DNA of 59,090 bases from a virus (IMGVR_UViG_3300046777_002911:1-59090), one strand, 5' to 3'; positions 1 to 7,107 are shown, counted from the first letter of the stretch. Notes: a model not told the origin generated them from the sequence alone. Numbers and translations: made by a program.

Positions 1-161
1 TTCTTGTTGAGCTTGCGCTGCTTACGCGCATGCAACAACTCTTCTGCATGAGGTTTGCAGAACGTGCGGAAGTAACCTTCGTCCCATAGGACTCGACCTT
101 CCATAGCACGTAGTTGTGCATGACACTTGCAGCAAAAGCTAGCAGTATCGTTGAGTCGCAT
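1..161 (-). CDS. Small Cys/His-rich protein, partial at window edge
   Basis: This minus-strand gene starts at the ATG at 161 and runs off the left edge after 53 codons. A GGAGA Shine-Dalgarno lies just upstream of the ATG. The product has FCCKCH near residue 10 and FCKPH near residue 35, a Cx2C...Cx2H arrangement that suggests a small zinc-binding fold, followed by a basic tail. The family is not recognised. It is the most distal member of the series of short minus-strand genes in the first 1.5 kb and uses the same GC-richer codons. Confidence 0.65.
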   Translation of the reverse strand, partial: MRLNDTASFCCKCHAQLRAMEGRVLWDEGYFRTFCKPHAEELLHARKQRKLNK

Positions 162-183
162 AAAGTCTCCTTTGTTGATGTTA

Positions 184-199
184 ATCGGCTCATGCCGAT
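184..199 (-). promoter_or_regulatory. Leader hairpin ATCGGC-N4-GCCGAT
   Basis: A perfect 6-bp inverted repeat with a 4-nt loop lies 22 nt upstream of the start of the gene ending at 161. A nearly identical element sits upstream of the gene at 1294-1491 (positions 1536-1551). It is either a 5' leader hairpin that stabilises mRNA or a dyad operator; the sequence does not separate the two. Confidence 0.55.
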
Positions 200-204
200 A
201 TTAA

Positions 205-260
205 TAGTTTTAATATGTATTTTAATATGTATATCTTAAAATGTATATCTTAGTTTATAT
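205..260 (-). promoter_or_regulatory. AT-rich promoter region with direct repeats
   Basis: The stretch upstream of the leader hairpin holds three imperfect copies of TTAATATGTAT / TTAAAATGTATAT in tandem. It is the only place a promoter for the leftmost gene can lie, because a terminator for the preceding gene sits at 270-298. The repeats could be activator or repressor sites. No clear -35 box was identified. Confidence 0.4.
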
Positions 261-269
261 AAACAACAA

Positions 270-298
270 AGAGTAAACCCCTAAAAGGGGCTTACTCT
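270..298 (-). terminator. Rho-independent terminator after the 305-502 gene
   Basis: On the minus strand the RNA forms a 12-bp stem with one G-U pair (AGAGTAAGCCCC with GGGGTTTACTCT) and a 5-nt loop, followed by a T-rich tract (TTGTTGTTT). It lies directly behind the stop of the minus-strand gene at 305. Confidence 0.8.
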
Positions 299-304
299 CT
301 GTAA

Positions 305-502
305 CTAAAGATCCCAGGAAAGGATCTCTTCCTCAGTGAGTTCAGGCATAAAATCGCCAAACCACCAGTTGATGTGAGCGTTAGCACCGTACCGAGCATC
401 GATACGCTGAGCAACGAGTTGCCAGTAAGTGCAACTGGTACCAAAAGTACCAGCAACACACATGTGGCAACGACCACAACGAGTAGGAACAGGTGTACAC
501 AC
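305..502 (-). CDS. Small Cys-rich protein with an unshifted in-frame CGG
   Basis: This 65-residue product starts at GTG 502, five bases after a strong GGAGG. It begins with a CxxCxxC cluster (RCGRCHMC) plus a further Cys, so it may bind a metal; the C-terminal half is acidic and Trp-rich (INWWFGDF). Codon use matches its neighbours. It matters because codon 394-392 is an in-frame CGG that appears to be read as Arg without a frame change, unlike every plus-strand in-frame CGG in this window. An overlapping hydrophobic frame was judged a shadow on codon grounds. Function unknown. Confidence 0.6.
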   Translation of the reverse strand: MCTPVPTRCGRCHMCVAGTFGTSCTYWQLVAQRIDARYGANAHINWWFGDFMPELTEEEILSWDL

Positions 503-576
503 AACTACCTCCAGCGGGACATACCGCGTGCCGAGATTTAAAGTTTATGTATAATATAAAGTTTTGATAATCAAGC

Positions 577-623
577 ATCTCGACAGCACCTAAACCGGGG
601 GATGGTTCAGGCACTGCCGAGAT
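577..623 (-). ncRNA. 20-bp wobble-rich RNA hairpin
   Basis: Arms 577-596 and 604-623 pair along all 20 positions in minus-strand RNA, with five G-U pairs and a 7-nt loop. In plus-strand RNA those wobbles would be A-C mismatches, so the fold is specific to the minus transcript. It lies between the genes at 636-836 and 305-502. No U-tract follows, so it is more likely a processing site or stability element than a terminator. Confidence 0.6.
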
Positions 624-635
624 ACGAGATGTGTG

Positions 636-836
636 TTACTTGGCTTCGTTGAGTTGGTGATTTGCCCACTCGATGAGAAGGATCAAAGAATCCTTGTCGG
701 TAGGCATTGACACGATGAGGGAATCGCTAGAATCCCCACCTGTGGAACGAGCACTGAAATACAGGTCGTTACCACAATAACCACGAAGGGTTTCCATTGA
801 CACGTTGTAGCCCCAAGGCTTGTTGATTGTTGACAT
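636..836 (-). CDS. Small hypothetical protein, 66 aa
   Basis: The product starts at ATG 836 with an AAAGGA ribosome-binding site. It is soluble-looking, with a Ser/Asp-rich middle (TGGDSSDSLIVSM) and a helical C-terminus (LLIEWANHQLNEAK). No family is recognised. It sits between two hairpins (577-623 downstream, 902-925 upstream), consistent with a separately expressed single-gene cassette. Confidence 0.65.
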   Translation of the reverse strand: MSTINKPWGYNVSMETLRGYCGNDLYFSARSTGGDSSDSLIVSMPTDKDSLILLIEWANHQLNEAK

Positions 837-901
837 GATGTTTCCTTTACTTGTAGTGATGGTTGATTGATTGATTTTTTTGTTTTTTGATAAAGTTGAG
901 C

Positions 902-925
902 AACCACCCCCAAACGGAGGTGGTT
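902..925 (-). terminator. Intergenic hairpin behind the 939-1181 gene
   Basis: Minus-strand RNA forms a stem of about 10 bp (AACCACC with GGTGGTT, extended by G-C pairs and one G-U pair) around a short loop. It follows the stop of the gene at 939. The following bases are only weakly U-rich, so termination is probable but not certain. Confidence 0.55.
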
Positions 926-938
926 ACCCAACTAGAAG

Positions 939-1181
939 TTAGGCGTAGTGCGCCCAGAAGTCGTCATCCGACTGTTCGACGGTGTCTTGGTAGACACGCT
1001 TGGTTGAACGGCGAAAGACATAAATGCTTGCGCCTACCAATACGACGAAAAGTCCTGCAGAGTTCATTGCACCCATAACGATGCCCAGTGTCTTGAAGAC
1101 AACGGACACAGCAGGGGTGAACAGAAGAACTGCAATGACGATGGCTGTGCGGTAACGCTGAACGAATTCTTGAACTGACAT
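939..1181 (-). CDS. Small membrane protein, 80 aa
   Basis: The start is ATG 1181, with AAAGGAGA upstream. Residues about 13-32 (AIVIAVLLFTPAVSVVF) and about 38-56 (SAGLFVVLVGASIYVF) look like two transmembrane helices, followed by a basic stretch (RRSTKR) and an acidic tail. It would sit in the host inner membrane with both ends on the same side. A role in superinfection exclusion or lysis is possible, but nothing in the sequence decides it. Confidence 0.65.
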   Translation of the reverse strand: MSVQEFVQRYRTAIVIAVLLFTPAVSVVFKTLGIVMGAMNSAGLFVVLVGASIYVFRRSTKRVYQDTVEQSDDDFWAHYA

Positions 1182-1242
1182 GATGGTCTCCTTTCACGAG
1201 ACATTGTTTTTGTTTTTGTTGTTTGATTACTTGATGTTGTCA

Positions 1243-1273
1243 GGTAGTTACCCCCATTACAGAGGTAACTACC
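1243..1273 (-). terminator. Perfect 10-bp intergenic hairpin
   Basis: GGTAGTTACC (1243-1252) and GGTAACTACC (1264-1273) form a perfect 10-bp stem directly downstream of the minus-strand gene at 1294-1491. No U-tract follows on the minus strand, so it may be a 3'-end stabiliser or weak terminator. Confidence 0.55.
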
Positions 1274-1293
1274 TAACGGGTGAGAATCACCGA

Positions 1294-1491
1294 CTACTTG
1301 ATGTCGATGACAGGACGGTTGAACTTCTTTGCGGACTTGATTCGCTCAGGAGCGAAGAGTCCACGTGTGAAGCCTGCTACTGCAGAAGCGCCCTTGCCAG
1401 CAACCTTGGTGGTTGCAGAAGAGCCCTTCAGTACGGTAGCACGGACCTTGGAGCCGGCCTGAAGGCCAGCGTTGTAAGTGTTGTGATTCAT
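1294..1491 (-). CDS. Small basic Ala/Lys-rich protein, 65 aa
   Basis: The start is ATG 1491 with AAGGAGA upstream. The product is basic and rich in Ala, Gly, Lys and Thr (TVLKGSSATTKVAGKGAS), ending in KKFNRPVIDIK. The composition suggests a nucleic-acid-binding or small structural protein; no family is recognised. It is the most upstream of the left-arm minus-strand genes and has the second copy of the ATCGGC hairpin in its leader. Confidence 0.6.
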   Translation of the reverse strand: MNHNTYNAGLQAGSKVRATVLKGSSATTKVAGKGASAVAGFTRGLFAPERIKSAKKFNRPVIDIK

Positions 1492-1535
1492 CTTGAGTCT
1501 CCTTGTGACTAGATGTGATGTGATGAAGTGGGTTC

Positions 1536-1551
1536 ATCGGCCCATGCCGAT
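1536..1551 (-). promoter_or_regulatory. Leader hairpin ATCGGC-N4-GCCGAT, second copy
   Basis: The same 6-bp dyad as at 184-199, differing only in the loop, lies 45 nt upstream of the gene at 1491. Both copies are followed upstream by an A/T-only block, as expected for a promoter with the dyad in the untranslated leader. Confidence 0.55.
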
Positions 1552-1873
1552 ATTTAAACATCTATATAGCACAAGGGGGTATACCCCAGTGGGCTAGTTA
1601 AAGATAACTACCCTAGGGGTATAATAACTATTACCCTCTCATATTTTTTTCTATATTTTACTTGTTTAAGAATTTATATATCCTTATATATCTTCATATA
1701 AGATCCAGGTCAAAAAATTTTTCCCCCAATAAAAACACATATAAGGTTTTATACCTTTATAGAGGTTACAAAAAATCCAAGAAATATTGCTCTACGAGTT
1801 GCAAAGAAACAAACACCCTGATAGGTTTCTCAATGTCATATACAACCAATACATACACATAAGGAGAAAACAT
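1552..1873. other. Divergent intergenic region, about 320 bp, no convincing gene
   Basis: This AT-rich region separates the minus-strand left arm from plus-strand genes. It contains the palindrome GGGGTATACCCC (about 1575), short inverted repeats TAGTTA-N4-TAACTA and GGTATAAT-AACTATTACC, and AAGGT-N5-ACCTT near 1745. These are plausible promoter/operator elements for divergent transcription. A 66-codon open frame starting at 1662 lacks a ribosome-binding site and is not called. Confidence 0.45.
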
Positions 1874-2044
1874 ATGACACCTAAGAAAATGGCCACCGCA
1901 AAAGACATAAGTTCAGAGGAACTCTACGATATGACTGATATTGAAGATATCTATGAATCAGCTTTCGGTTCATATGGGTCTAAAGATACAGATTACGACT
2001 ATGTAGACTTTGACGTAGACAATTATGGCTACGAAGCTTACTAA
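1874..2044 (+). CDS. Small acidic Tyr/Asp-rich protein, 56 aa
   Basis: The chosen start is ATG 1874, behind AAGGAG. The product is strongly acidic with many Tyr and Asp residues (DTDYDYVDFDVDNYGY), like DNA-mimic or protein-binding phage proteins, but composition alone does not prove such a role. No family recognised. It is followed 49 bp later by the 207-residue gene. Confidence 0.6.
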   Translation: MTPKKMATAKDISSEELYDMTDIEDIYESAFGSYGSKDTDYDYVDFDVDNYGYEAY

Positions 2045-2093
2045 GATCACCTCTTTACAACCTAACAATGCCAAATAGATAAAAGGATTTATT

Positions 2094-2717
2094 ATGAATA
2101 GAAAAGATATGCCAGAATTCAAACCACTAACAGTACCTAACCCACATTTCCTCTTTGCATCAGAGAAGTTATTTAATGCCCCTATTGGCAATAACTTTGT
2201 TAATGAGTTTAAAGATGGACATTTTATTACACTAATGGATCATCATAATAGATCTAAGATGTCTCCAGAACAGCTAAAAGCTAAAACTAGAGAATATTTC
2301 TATAAATTATCAATACATTGGCAGACTAATTATTACTCTAGGGCATTTATAGGTTTAGGCGAGGACTCATTGTACTTGTTTAATCTCTATACTGACCATG
2401 GAATTGTTTTTGATACGGCGGTTTTAATCAATTTTGATTTTAGCGTGTTCAGAAACAACGAGATTATCACCAAAGGTATTAAAGATCATACAAAGATATA
2501 TAATTTTTACAGCAATAATAAAAAATATACAGACAGTGATATAGCTCACGTTAATCAATACATACCTACAAAGTTATCGCCAGCATTAAGCAAACGATTT
2601 GCTCTTGAAACTAATGGTGTATTGGTTAATGGAAGTTATGAAATGTTATACATGCAACCAAATTCACCAAGTCAATATAGAATGATACACGATAAACTTA
2701 TTTCAGTAGGAAATTAA
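2094..2717 (+). CDS. Hypothetical protein, 207 aa
   Basis: The start is ATG 2094 behind AAAAGGA. The sequence is soluble with no obvious catalytic motif; it has DHHNR near residue 43 and several aromatic-rich strands (YKLSIHWQTNYYSRAF). Its stop overlaps by 4 bp the stop of the convergent gene at 2714-3046. Codon use is AT-rich like the bulk of the phage. No family recognised. Confidence 0.65.
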   Translation: MNRKDMPEFKPLTVPNPHFLFASEKLFNAPIGNNFVNEFKDGHFITLMDHHNRSKMSPEQLKAKTREYFYKLSIHWQTNYYSRAFIGLGEDSLYLFNLYTDHGIVFDTAVLINFDFSVFRNNEIITKGIKDHTKIYNFYSNNKKYTDSDIAHVNQYIPTKLSPALSKRFALETNGVLVNGSYEMLYMQPNSPSQYRMIHDKLISVGN

Positions 2718-3046
2718 AACAATTCCTCTAGGCCGTCATCTGGATTCCAGTCTTCGGCAGCAATAATCAACTGATGTACATCATCAGAACCTAAACCACG
2801 TACAATGTCCTCTGCAGTTGAGCCCATAAGCTCAGCTGTAGATAGGACCATCTCCCATTGTTCGGGTTTAAAGAAACTAATTGTTAGTTTAGAGTTACTT
2901 TCGTCAGGATGAGCAGTAATAATATAATTATACTGTGCAATCATTTCTGGATCATACTGAATTAAAGCATCGTTGTATGATATTTCAGCTTCAATATCAT
3001 CATCACCACCACGTATTATCTTTTGAATCATTTCCCAAAAGTCCAT
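2714..3046 (-). CDS. Acidic hypothetical protein, 110 aa
   Basis: The start is ATG 3046; upstream the minus strand reads GTACTATATAGAATATATAAAG, which matches the promoter-like motif found before many plus-strand genes. The product is acidic (GGDDDIEAE near residue 13) with a C-terminal helical part ending DDGLEELF. No family recognised. Confidence 0.6.
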   Translation of the reverse strand: MDFWEMIQKIIRGGDDDIEAEISYNDALIQYDPEMIAQYNYIITAHPDESNSKLTISFFKPEQWEMVLSTAELMGSTAEDIVRGLGSDDVHQLIIAAEDWNPDDGLEELF

Positions 3047-3060
3047 GATGACTCCAAATC

Positions 3061-3081
3061 TTTATATATTCTATATAGTAC
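3061..3081 (-). promoter_or_regulatory. TACTATATA promoter-like motif, minus strand
   Basis: Read on the minus strand this is GTACTATATAGAATATATAAA, about 15-35 nt upstream of the start at 3046. It matches the recurrent TTACTATATA motif listed at 6502 and elsewhere. Confidence 0.4.
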
Positions 3082-3143
3082 TCACAATTAACCTATTAAT
3101 TTGTTAAAAAATAAAAAATAATTTTTGCGGCGAAAGCGCAGAA

Positions 3144-3335
3144 TTAAAAAGGACGATTTTTTATCTTCTGTACGTAGTAAGCAATCTGATCTGGTGATGG
3201 ATGATCATCTAAATCATAACCACCAAATTTTTGATACTCTTTAATATCCAAATTAATTACAGTATTAAACTGATTGGGATCAAATAAACGCCAATCATCA
3301 CCATTGTAATAATATTCTAGATTATTATCATTCAT
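3144..3335 (-). CDS. Hypothetical protein, 63 aa, end of recA operon
   Basis: I choose ATG 3335 because it overlaps the stop of the upstream zinc-ribbon gene in an ATGA-type junction, although the frame is open to 3401. The product (MNDNNLEYYYNGDDWRLF...) is acidic and aromatic-rich. No family recognised. It is the last gene of the minus-strand operon that includes recA; a weak hairpin with T-runs follows at about 3105-3140. Confidence 0.55.
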   Translation of the reverse strand: MNDNNLEYYYNGDDWRLFDPNQFNTVINLDIKEYQKFGGYDLDDHPSPDQIAYYVQKIKNRPF

Positions 3336-3492
3336 TTGTTGACTCCACTTCTTCAACCCAGCTATCACCGCATTCTCTGCAGTGTACTGCGTACTTTTCA
3401 TGTGTTTTACTTACGGTTAAAATACTTACTGTAAAGTTAGTAGGATACGGACAATCGCTACAAGGTTCAATCTTGGGTGAATTTGCTTTCAT
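3328..3492 (-). CDS. Zinc-ribbon protein, 54 aa
   Basis: This short gene starts inside the end of recA (ATG at 3492) and ends at 3328, overlapping the next gene. It has CSDC at residues 11-14 and CREC at 38-41, a two-knuckle zinc-ribbon layout, ending in acidic residues. The tight overlaps on both sides indicate translational coupling. It might be a DNA-repair accessory protein because of its place behind recA, but that rests on position only. Confidence 0.65.
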   Translation of the reverse strand: MKANSPKIEPCSDCPYPTNFTVSILTVSKTHEKYAVHCRECGDSWVEEVESTNE

Positions 3493-4459
3493 CTTCCACT
3501 CTTAACTTAATTTGTTCAAATACATCTTGATTTTCTTTAAGTTTACCAATTGCATTCTCTCTACCTTGTGCAAAGTTTTCACCATCAAGGAAGATCCATG
3601 CACCTTTTTGTGTGAAAACACCCATAGATAATGCTAGATCCATTACCGATCCGTATTGATCAACACCTTTACCATAGTAAATATCAAATTCTGCTATTTT
3701 TAATGGTGGTGCCATTTTATTTTTGATAACCTTGGCTTTTACTTTAATGCCAATTGAGTCACCTTCTTTGTTTTTAATATCTTCTTTTTTGCGAAGATCT
3801 ATTCTCACAGATGCAGCGTATGGTAATGCGCGTCCACCAGGTGTTGTTTCTGGATTTCCAAACATAACACCAATCTTCATTCTTATCTGATTAATAAAAA
3901 CAATAAGTGTTTTGTTATCATTTGCTAATGCAGTTATCTTACGTAAAGCTTTTGCCATCATTCTAGCTTGTAAGCCCATTTGATTTGCATCCATTTCGCC
4001 TTCTAATTCGGCTTTTGGAACTAAAGCAGCAACTGAATCAATTATTATTAAACCTAATTCTCCAGTTTTTACTAATTTATCTACAATTTCTAGAGCTTCT
4101 TCACCATAATTTGGTTGAGCAAGTAGTAATTCATCTAGGTTTATGCCTAGATCCATCATATAAGCTGGATCTAATGCGTGCTCTGCATCAATATAAGCAC
4201 AACGTAAACCCATTTTTTGAGCTTGAGCCACCAAGGATAAAGATATTGTTGATTTACCAGAAGATTCTGGTCCATAAATCTCTACAATTCTACCTCTTGG
4301 TAAACCACCAATACCTAAAATTCTATCTAAAGTAGGCGCTCCTGTTGAAATTGCTGGCCAAGTTTGGGCTTGAGCATTCCCTAATTTCATTACAGTGCCA
4401 GTACCAAATTGCTTATCTAATAAAGCAATTGCCATATCTAATGCTTTTGATTCTTCCAT
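3467..4459 (-). CDS. recA: RecA recombinase
   Basis: RecA forms ATP-dependent filaments on single-stranded DNA and catalyses strand exchange in recombinational repair and replication. The 330-residue product spans the usual core: Walker A GPESSGKST (about residue 63), Walker B LIIIDSVAAL, the L1 region (EGEMDANQMG) and L2 (FGNPETTPGGRALPYAAS), and the C-terminal domain. The start ATG 4459 lies 8 bases after the previous stop with no Shine-Dalgarno; TATAAT overlaps that stop, so a leaderless transcript or coupling is possible. It is transcribed against the late genes. Identification is certain. Confidence 0.97.
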   Translation of the reverse strand: MEESKALDMAIALLDKQFGTGTVMKLGNAQAQTWPAISTGAPTLDRILGIGGLPRGRIVEIYGPESSGKSTISLSLVAQAQKMGLRCAYIDAEHALDPAYMMDLGINLDELLLAQPNYGEEALEIVDKLVKTGELGLIIIDSVAALVPKAELEGEMDANQMGLQARMMAKALRKITALANDNKTLIVFINQIRMKIGVMFGNPETTPGGRALPYAASVRIDLRKKEDIKNKEGDSIGIKVKAKVIKNKMAPPLKIAEFDIYYGKGVDQYGSVMDLALSMGVFTQKGAWIFLDGENFAQGRENAIGKLKENQDVFEQIKLRVEDESKFTQD

Positions 4460-4466
4460 ATATGTA

Positions 4467-4658
4467 TTATACCATAGTCTCTTTTGAAGATTTTCTTAAT
4501 GAAACTTCAAACTCTTTTATCTTTGAAATAATAGCTTTTTCTAATTTTCTATATTCAACTCGAGATTCATTATCTAAACCCAATTGTTTTTGCTTTGTCT
4601 GTTCAAGCAACTTGTATAATTTTGTTAGATATTCTTTATCAGATTTATTCACACACAT
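4467..4658 (-). CDS. Small helical Lys/Glu-rich protein, 63 aa
   Basis: ATG 4658 is chosen because the upstream extension is low-quality sequence in the divergent promoter region. The product is one long charged helix (KLYKLLEQTKQKQLGLD ... KAIISKIKEFEVSLRK), probably coiled coil. Its stop is 7 bases before recA, so the two are likely cotranscribed. No family recognised. Confidence 0.55.
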   Translation of the reverse strand: MCVNKSDKEYLTKLYKLLEQTKQKQLGLDNESRVEYRKLEKAIISKIKEFEVSLRKSSKETMV

Positions 4659-4729
4659 GTTCCAATCTTGTTTGCTGGTATAATTAGACGGTACAGTATA
4701 CACATAAGACGCACTAGGAGTAAGGTATT
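4659..4729. promoter_or_regulatory. Divergent promoter region
   Basis: This 71-bp gap separates the minus-strand recA operon from a small plus-strand gene. A plus-strand TATAAT lies at 4679-4684 and TATACT-like boxes are present on the minus strand. No convincing -35 box was found. Confidence 0.4.
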
Positions 4730-4885
4730 GTGAGAAGAAATATAGATGTAGATAACGATTACAGACGTGCAGCATTTTTGTTAAAAGAACGTATTAGCAC
4801 AGCAGCAGATCTAGTTAAGATTTGGTCGTATGCTGGTCCTTGTTCTGAAGATTGTCCTTCAATAGAAAAAATTAGAAAAAAGTAG
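4730..4885 (+). CDS. Small basic protein, 51 aa
   Basis: GTG 4730 follows TAGGAGTAAGG. The product is basic at both ends and has a CSEDC pair near residue 40 (WSYAGPCSEDCPS). The middle is helical. No family recognised. The good ribosome-binding site, the plus-strand TATAAT upstream and sensible codon use support it. Confidence 0.5.
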   Translation: MRRNIDVDNDYRRAAFLLKERISTAADLVKIWSYAGPCSEDCPSIEKIRKK

Positions 4886-4894
4886 AAAAATTTC

Positions 4895-4924
4895 TTGATT
4901 TTTTTTGACAGATCTGGTTATAAT
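4895..4924 (+). promoter_or_regulatory. Sigma70-like promoter upstream of the Clp-type gene
   Basis: TTGATT (4895-4900) and TATAAT (4919-4924) are spaced by 18 bp. A perfect TTGACA at 4905 is only 8 bp from TATAAT and so cannot be its partner. The leader to the next gene would be about 145 nt and includes a TTACTATATTTAG motif at 5033. Confidence 0.55.
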
Positions 4925-5032
4925 GTCTCTAAGGGGAAAACAGAAATTAGAGAACATTATTATCTACTTCTCTTACTGAAGAGAATCTCTTACCATTCTC
5001 GTAGCAAAACAGCAGGACGAGGAATAAATAGG

Positions 5033-5045
5033 TTACTATATTTAG
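5033..5045 (+). promoter_or_regulatory. TTACTATAT motif before the Clp-type gene
   Basis: TTACTATATTTAG lies 32 nt before the start at 5077. It is one of about ten copies of a TTACTATATA-like motif placed shortly upstream of genes, the expected location of a phage late promoter. Confidence 0.45.
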
Positions 5046-5076
5046 CATCACCAGGTTTATAAATAGGAAGGTGATG

Positions 5077-6496
5077 ATGAAAGTTTATCAAATCTATGTT
5101 CCTGAGTTAGCAACTTATATAAAATATAAGGTTTTAGACCCAGAAGATATTGAGTCTTTGGTTGAAAGTCTTGATGTAAAATCTCCAAAGGATTTTAAGC
5201 TTGCTATACTTGAAAATGTTATTTATAATGTTAAATCAGATGTGACTGAAGCTTTGCGTCAAATGTCTCGTGAGGCAGCAGAAAGATGCATTGACGCAAT
5301 GTATAACGGATGCGTAATGCTTAATCCACGGATTAGATATAGATTTGTGGATAGATTTAGCTTATGCTAGTGCTTCTCCAGAAAATAGAATTGATAGAGA
5401 TTTTTCAGCAATAGAATCTGAATTAGCAAAAAGATACAGAGAAACAGTACATGCTAAAGGTGCTAGATCTAATAAACCTAAACCTAAAAAAATATCTAGA
5501 CAAAAGTTTCTTGGTTTAGAGGATCACTTACACGGAAATGTAATTGGACAACAAGAAGCAGTATCGTCTGTTGTTTCTGCACTAAAGAGATCTCAGGTTG
5601 GATTGAATGATAAAAATAGACCATTAGGCATTTTCTTATTTGCGGGATCATCTGGAGTTGGTAAAACTCATTTAGCTAACACATTACATAAATACTTATT
5701 TAGCGAAGAATATCCAATGGTAAGAATTGATTGTGGAGAATTTCAACATAAGCATGAAAATCAAAAACTTATAGGCTCACCTCCTGGCTATGTTGGCCAC
5801 GACGAAGGTGGTCAGTTGGTTAATCTTGTTAAAAAATATCCACACACAGTAGTTTTATTGGACGAAGTTGAAAAAGCGCATGCCGATATGTGGAATACCT
5901 TTTTAAGAGTATTTGAAGATGGTGTTCTTACAGATGGTAAAGGTGAAGAAGTAAGTTTTCTAAACACTGTTATTATCATGACTACAAACTTAGGAAATGA
6001 TAAAACTGTTGATTATTTACTTTCTGGTGGAACTGGATTTAATAAAAGTACACACGCAAAAACTGGAACAAAACAAATACCAGCAAAAGAGATGGTTGAA
6101 AAAAATACACTTGATGCCGTAAGAAAACATTTTAGGCCAGAATTTATAAATAGATTAGATAAAATAATTGTATTTAACCATTTAGAAAGAAATGATCTTG
6201 AAAAGATTGCAGAACTTGAAATGTCCGTAATTATGGATAAATTATCTAAAAAAGGATATAGCATTAATTACACTGATGAGGTTATTACCGCTTTATTAGA
6301 TAAAGGTGTAGACACTGTTAAGGGTGCAAGAGGATTAGCCCAAGTTCGTAGGGAAAAAATGGAAGACCAACTTGCTGATATTTTAATTAAATCAACTCCT
6401 CCACGTGGAACAATATTTGAAATATCATACAGAGACGAAAATGATAATTTTATCTTTACATTGAAGAAACCTTCAAAAGCAGCAACTACAGCTTAA
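5077..6496 (+). CDS. Clp/Hsp100-type AAA+ ATPase (+1 frameshift at CGG 5329)
   Basis: The start chosen is ATG 5077, about 7 bases after GGAAGG; GTG 5071 and ATG 5074 are alternatives. Translation must shift +1 at the in-frame CGG 5329-5331 (codon 85) to resume at GGA 5330, giving about 472 residues; without the shift it stops at 5370. The C-terminal part resembles the second AAA+ domain of ClpA/ClpB: Walker A GSSGVGKT (about 190), pore loop GSPPGYVG, Walker B LLDEVE (about 260), sensor 1 TTNLG, arginine finger FRPEFINRLD and sensor 2 GARGL. The N-terminal 150 residues are unrelated to Clp N-domains. It probably unfolds or remodels proteins; a role in head assembly is a guess from its position. 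Confidence 0.85.
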
Positions 6497-6501
6497 TTTA
6501 A

Positions 6502-6518
6502 TTACTATATAAATATAT
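6502..6518 (+). promoter_or_regulatory. Late-promoter-like motif TTACTATATAAATATAT
   Basis: The motif contains TATAAATA, the T4-type late promoter core, and lies 23 nt before ATG 6541. It begins the run of head genes after the Clp-type gene. Copies or variants occur at 5033, 24235, 28286, 38799, 42304, 50242, 58233 and 58591. Confidence 0.5.
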
Positions 6519-6540
6519 TATAAAGTATAAGGAGTTAATT

Positions 6541-6825
6541 ATGGGTGTGTCATCAGCAGTTACGGGCTTAATTCCTAAATCGGTTTCTGGAAGAATGATG
6601 AGCGCTGGTTCAGCTATGGCTACTGGTGTTATTAAAGCTGGAGCTAGAGTGGGACGTGGCGCAGCTGCTGGATCTCTTGCTGATACTATTGGAAATAGAG
6701 GCTTGCTTAGAGCTGGTGGAATGATGGCAAGACATCCAATGAGAACAGCTGGAGGAGCTATAGGTGCAGCTGGAGCTATTGGAATGTCTCGTCGTAGAGG
6801 TAGCCAGAACTACCCAATGTACTAA
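6541..6825 (+). CDS. Gly/Ala/Arg-rich small protein, 94 aa
   Basis: ATG 6541 follows AAGGAG. The product is rich in Gly, Ala, Met and Arg, with glycine-zipper-like segments (RTAGGAIGAAGAIG) that could be membrane-inserting helices flanked by Arg. The next gene encodes a very similar protein. Gly-zipper proteins in phages can be ejected proteins or pore formers, but the evidence here is composition only. Confidence 0.65.
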   Translation: MGVSSAVTGLIPKSVSGRMMSAGSAMATGVIKAGARVGRGAAAGSLADTIGNRGLLRAGGMMARHPMRTAGGAIGAAGAIGMSRRRGSQNYPMY

Positions 6826-6840
6826 AGGAGTACTATTCTA

Positions 6841-7059
6841 ATGTTAGGTAGAATGGGCGGTGCACTAAGAAGTGGGGCTACACGAGGCGCAGCAATAGGA
6901 GCATCTATGCGCAGAGCTGCTGGAACCACTCGTGGAAAGTTTGCTATGGGTGCAGGTATTGGTTTAGGTGGAATGTATGCAGCAGGAAGAATGAGGGGAA
7001 AATCTTCTGGAGCTAATGGAATTGCTCCTAAGTCAAGTGGTGGAATGACAGGAATGTAA
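6841..7059 (+). CDS. Gly/Ala/Arg-rich small protein, 72 aa, similar to upstream neighbour
   Basis: ATG 6841 follows AAAGGAG by a few bases and begins 15 bp after the previous stop. The product repeats the same style: Arg-Gly-Ala segments with a central hydrophobic Gly-zipper (AMGAGIGLGGMYAAG). It is probably a divergent paralogue of the preceding gene. Confidence 0.65.
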   Translation: MLGRMGGALRSGATRGAAIGASMRRAAGTTRGKFAMGAGIGLGGMYAAGRMRGKSSGANGIAPKSSGGMTGM

Positions 7060-7107
7060 TATAAAATGATATAATGATTATATCTTTAATGTAGGAAGTG
7101 ATATGTT

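Noticed and set aside
292-504. Hydrophobic 70-residue minus-strand frame overlapping 305-502
   Set aside because: Codon use and the RBS fit the 305-502 frame better; the hydrophobic frame is its +1 shadow.
1662-1862. 66-residue plus-strand frame in the divergent intergenic region
   Set aside because: No ribosome-binding site, low-complexity AT-rich sequence, and overlap with likely promoter/operator elements.
4905-4924. TTGACA with TATAAT as a promoter pair
   Set aside because: Spacing is 8 bp; TTGATT at 4895 with an 18-bp spacer is the better partner.
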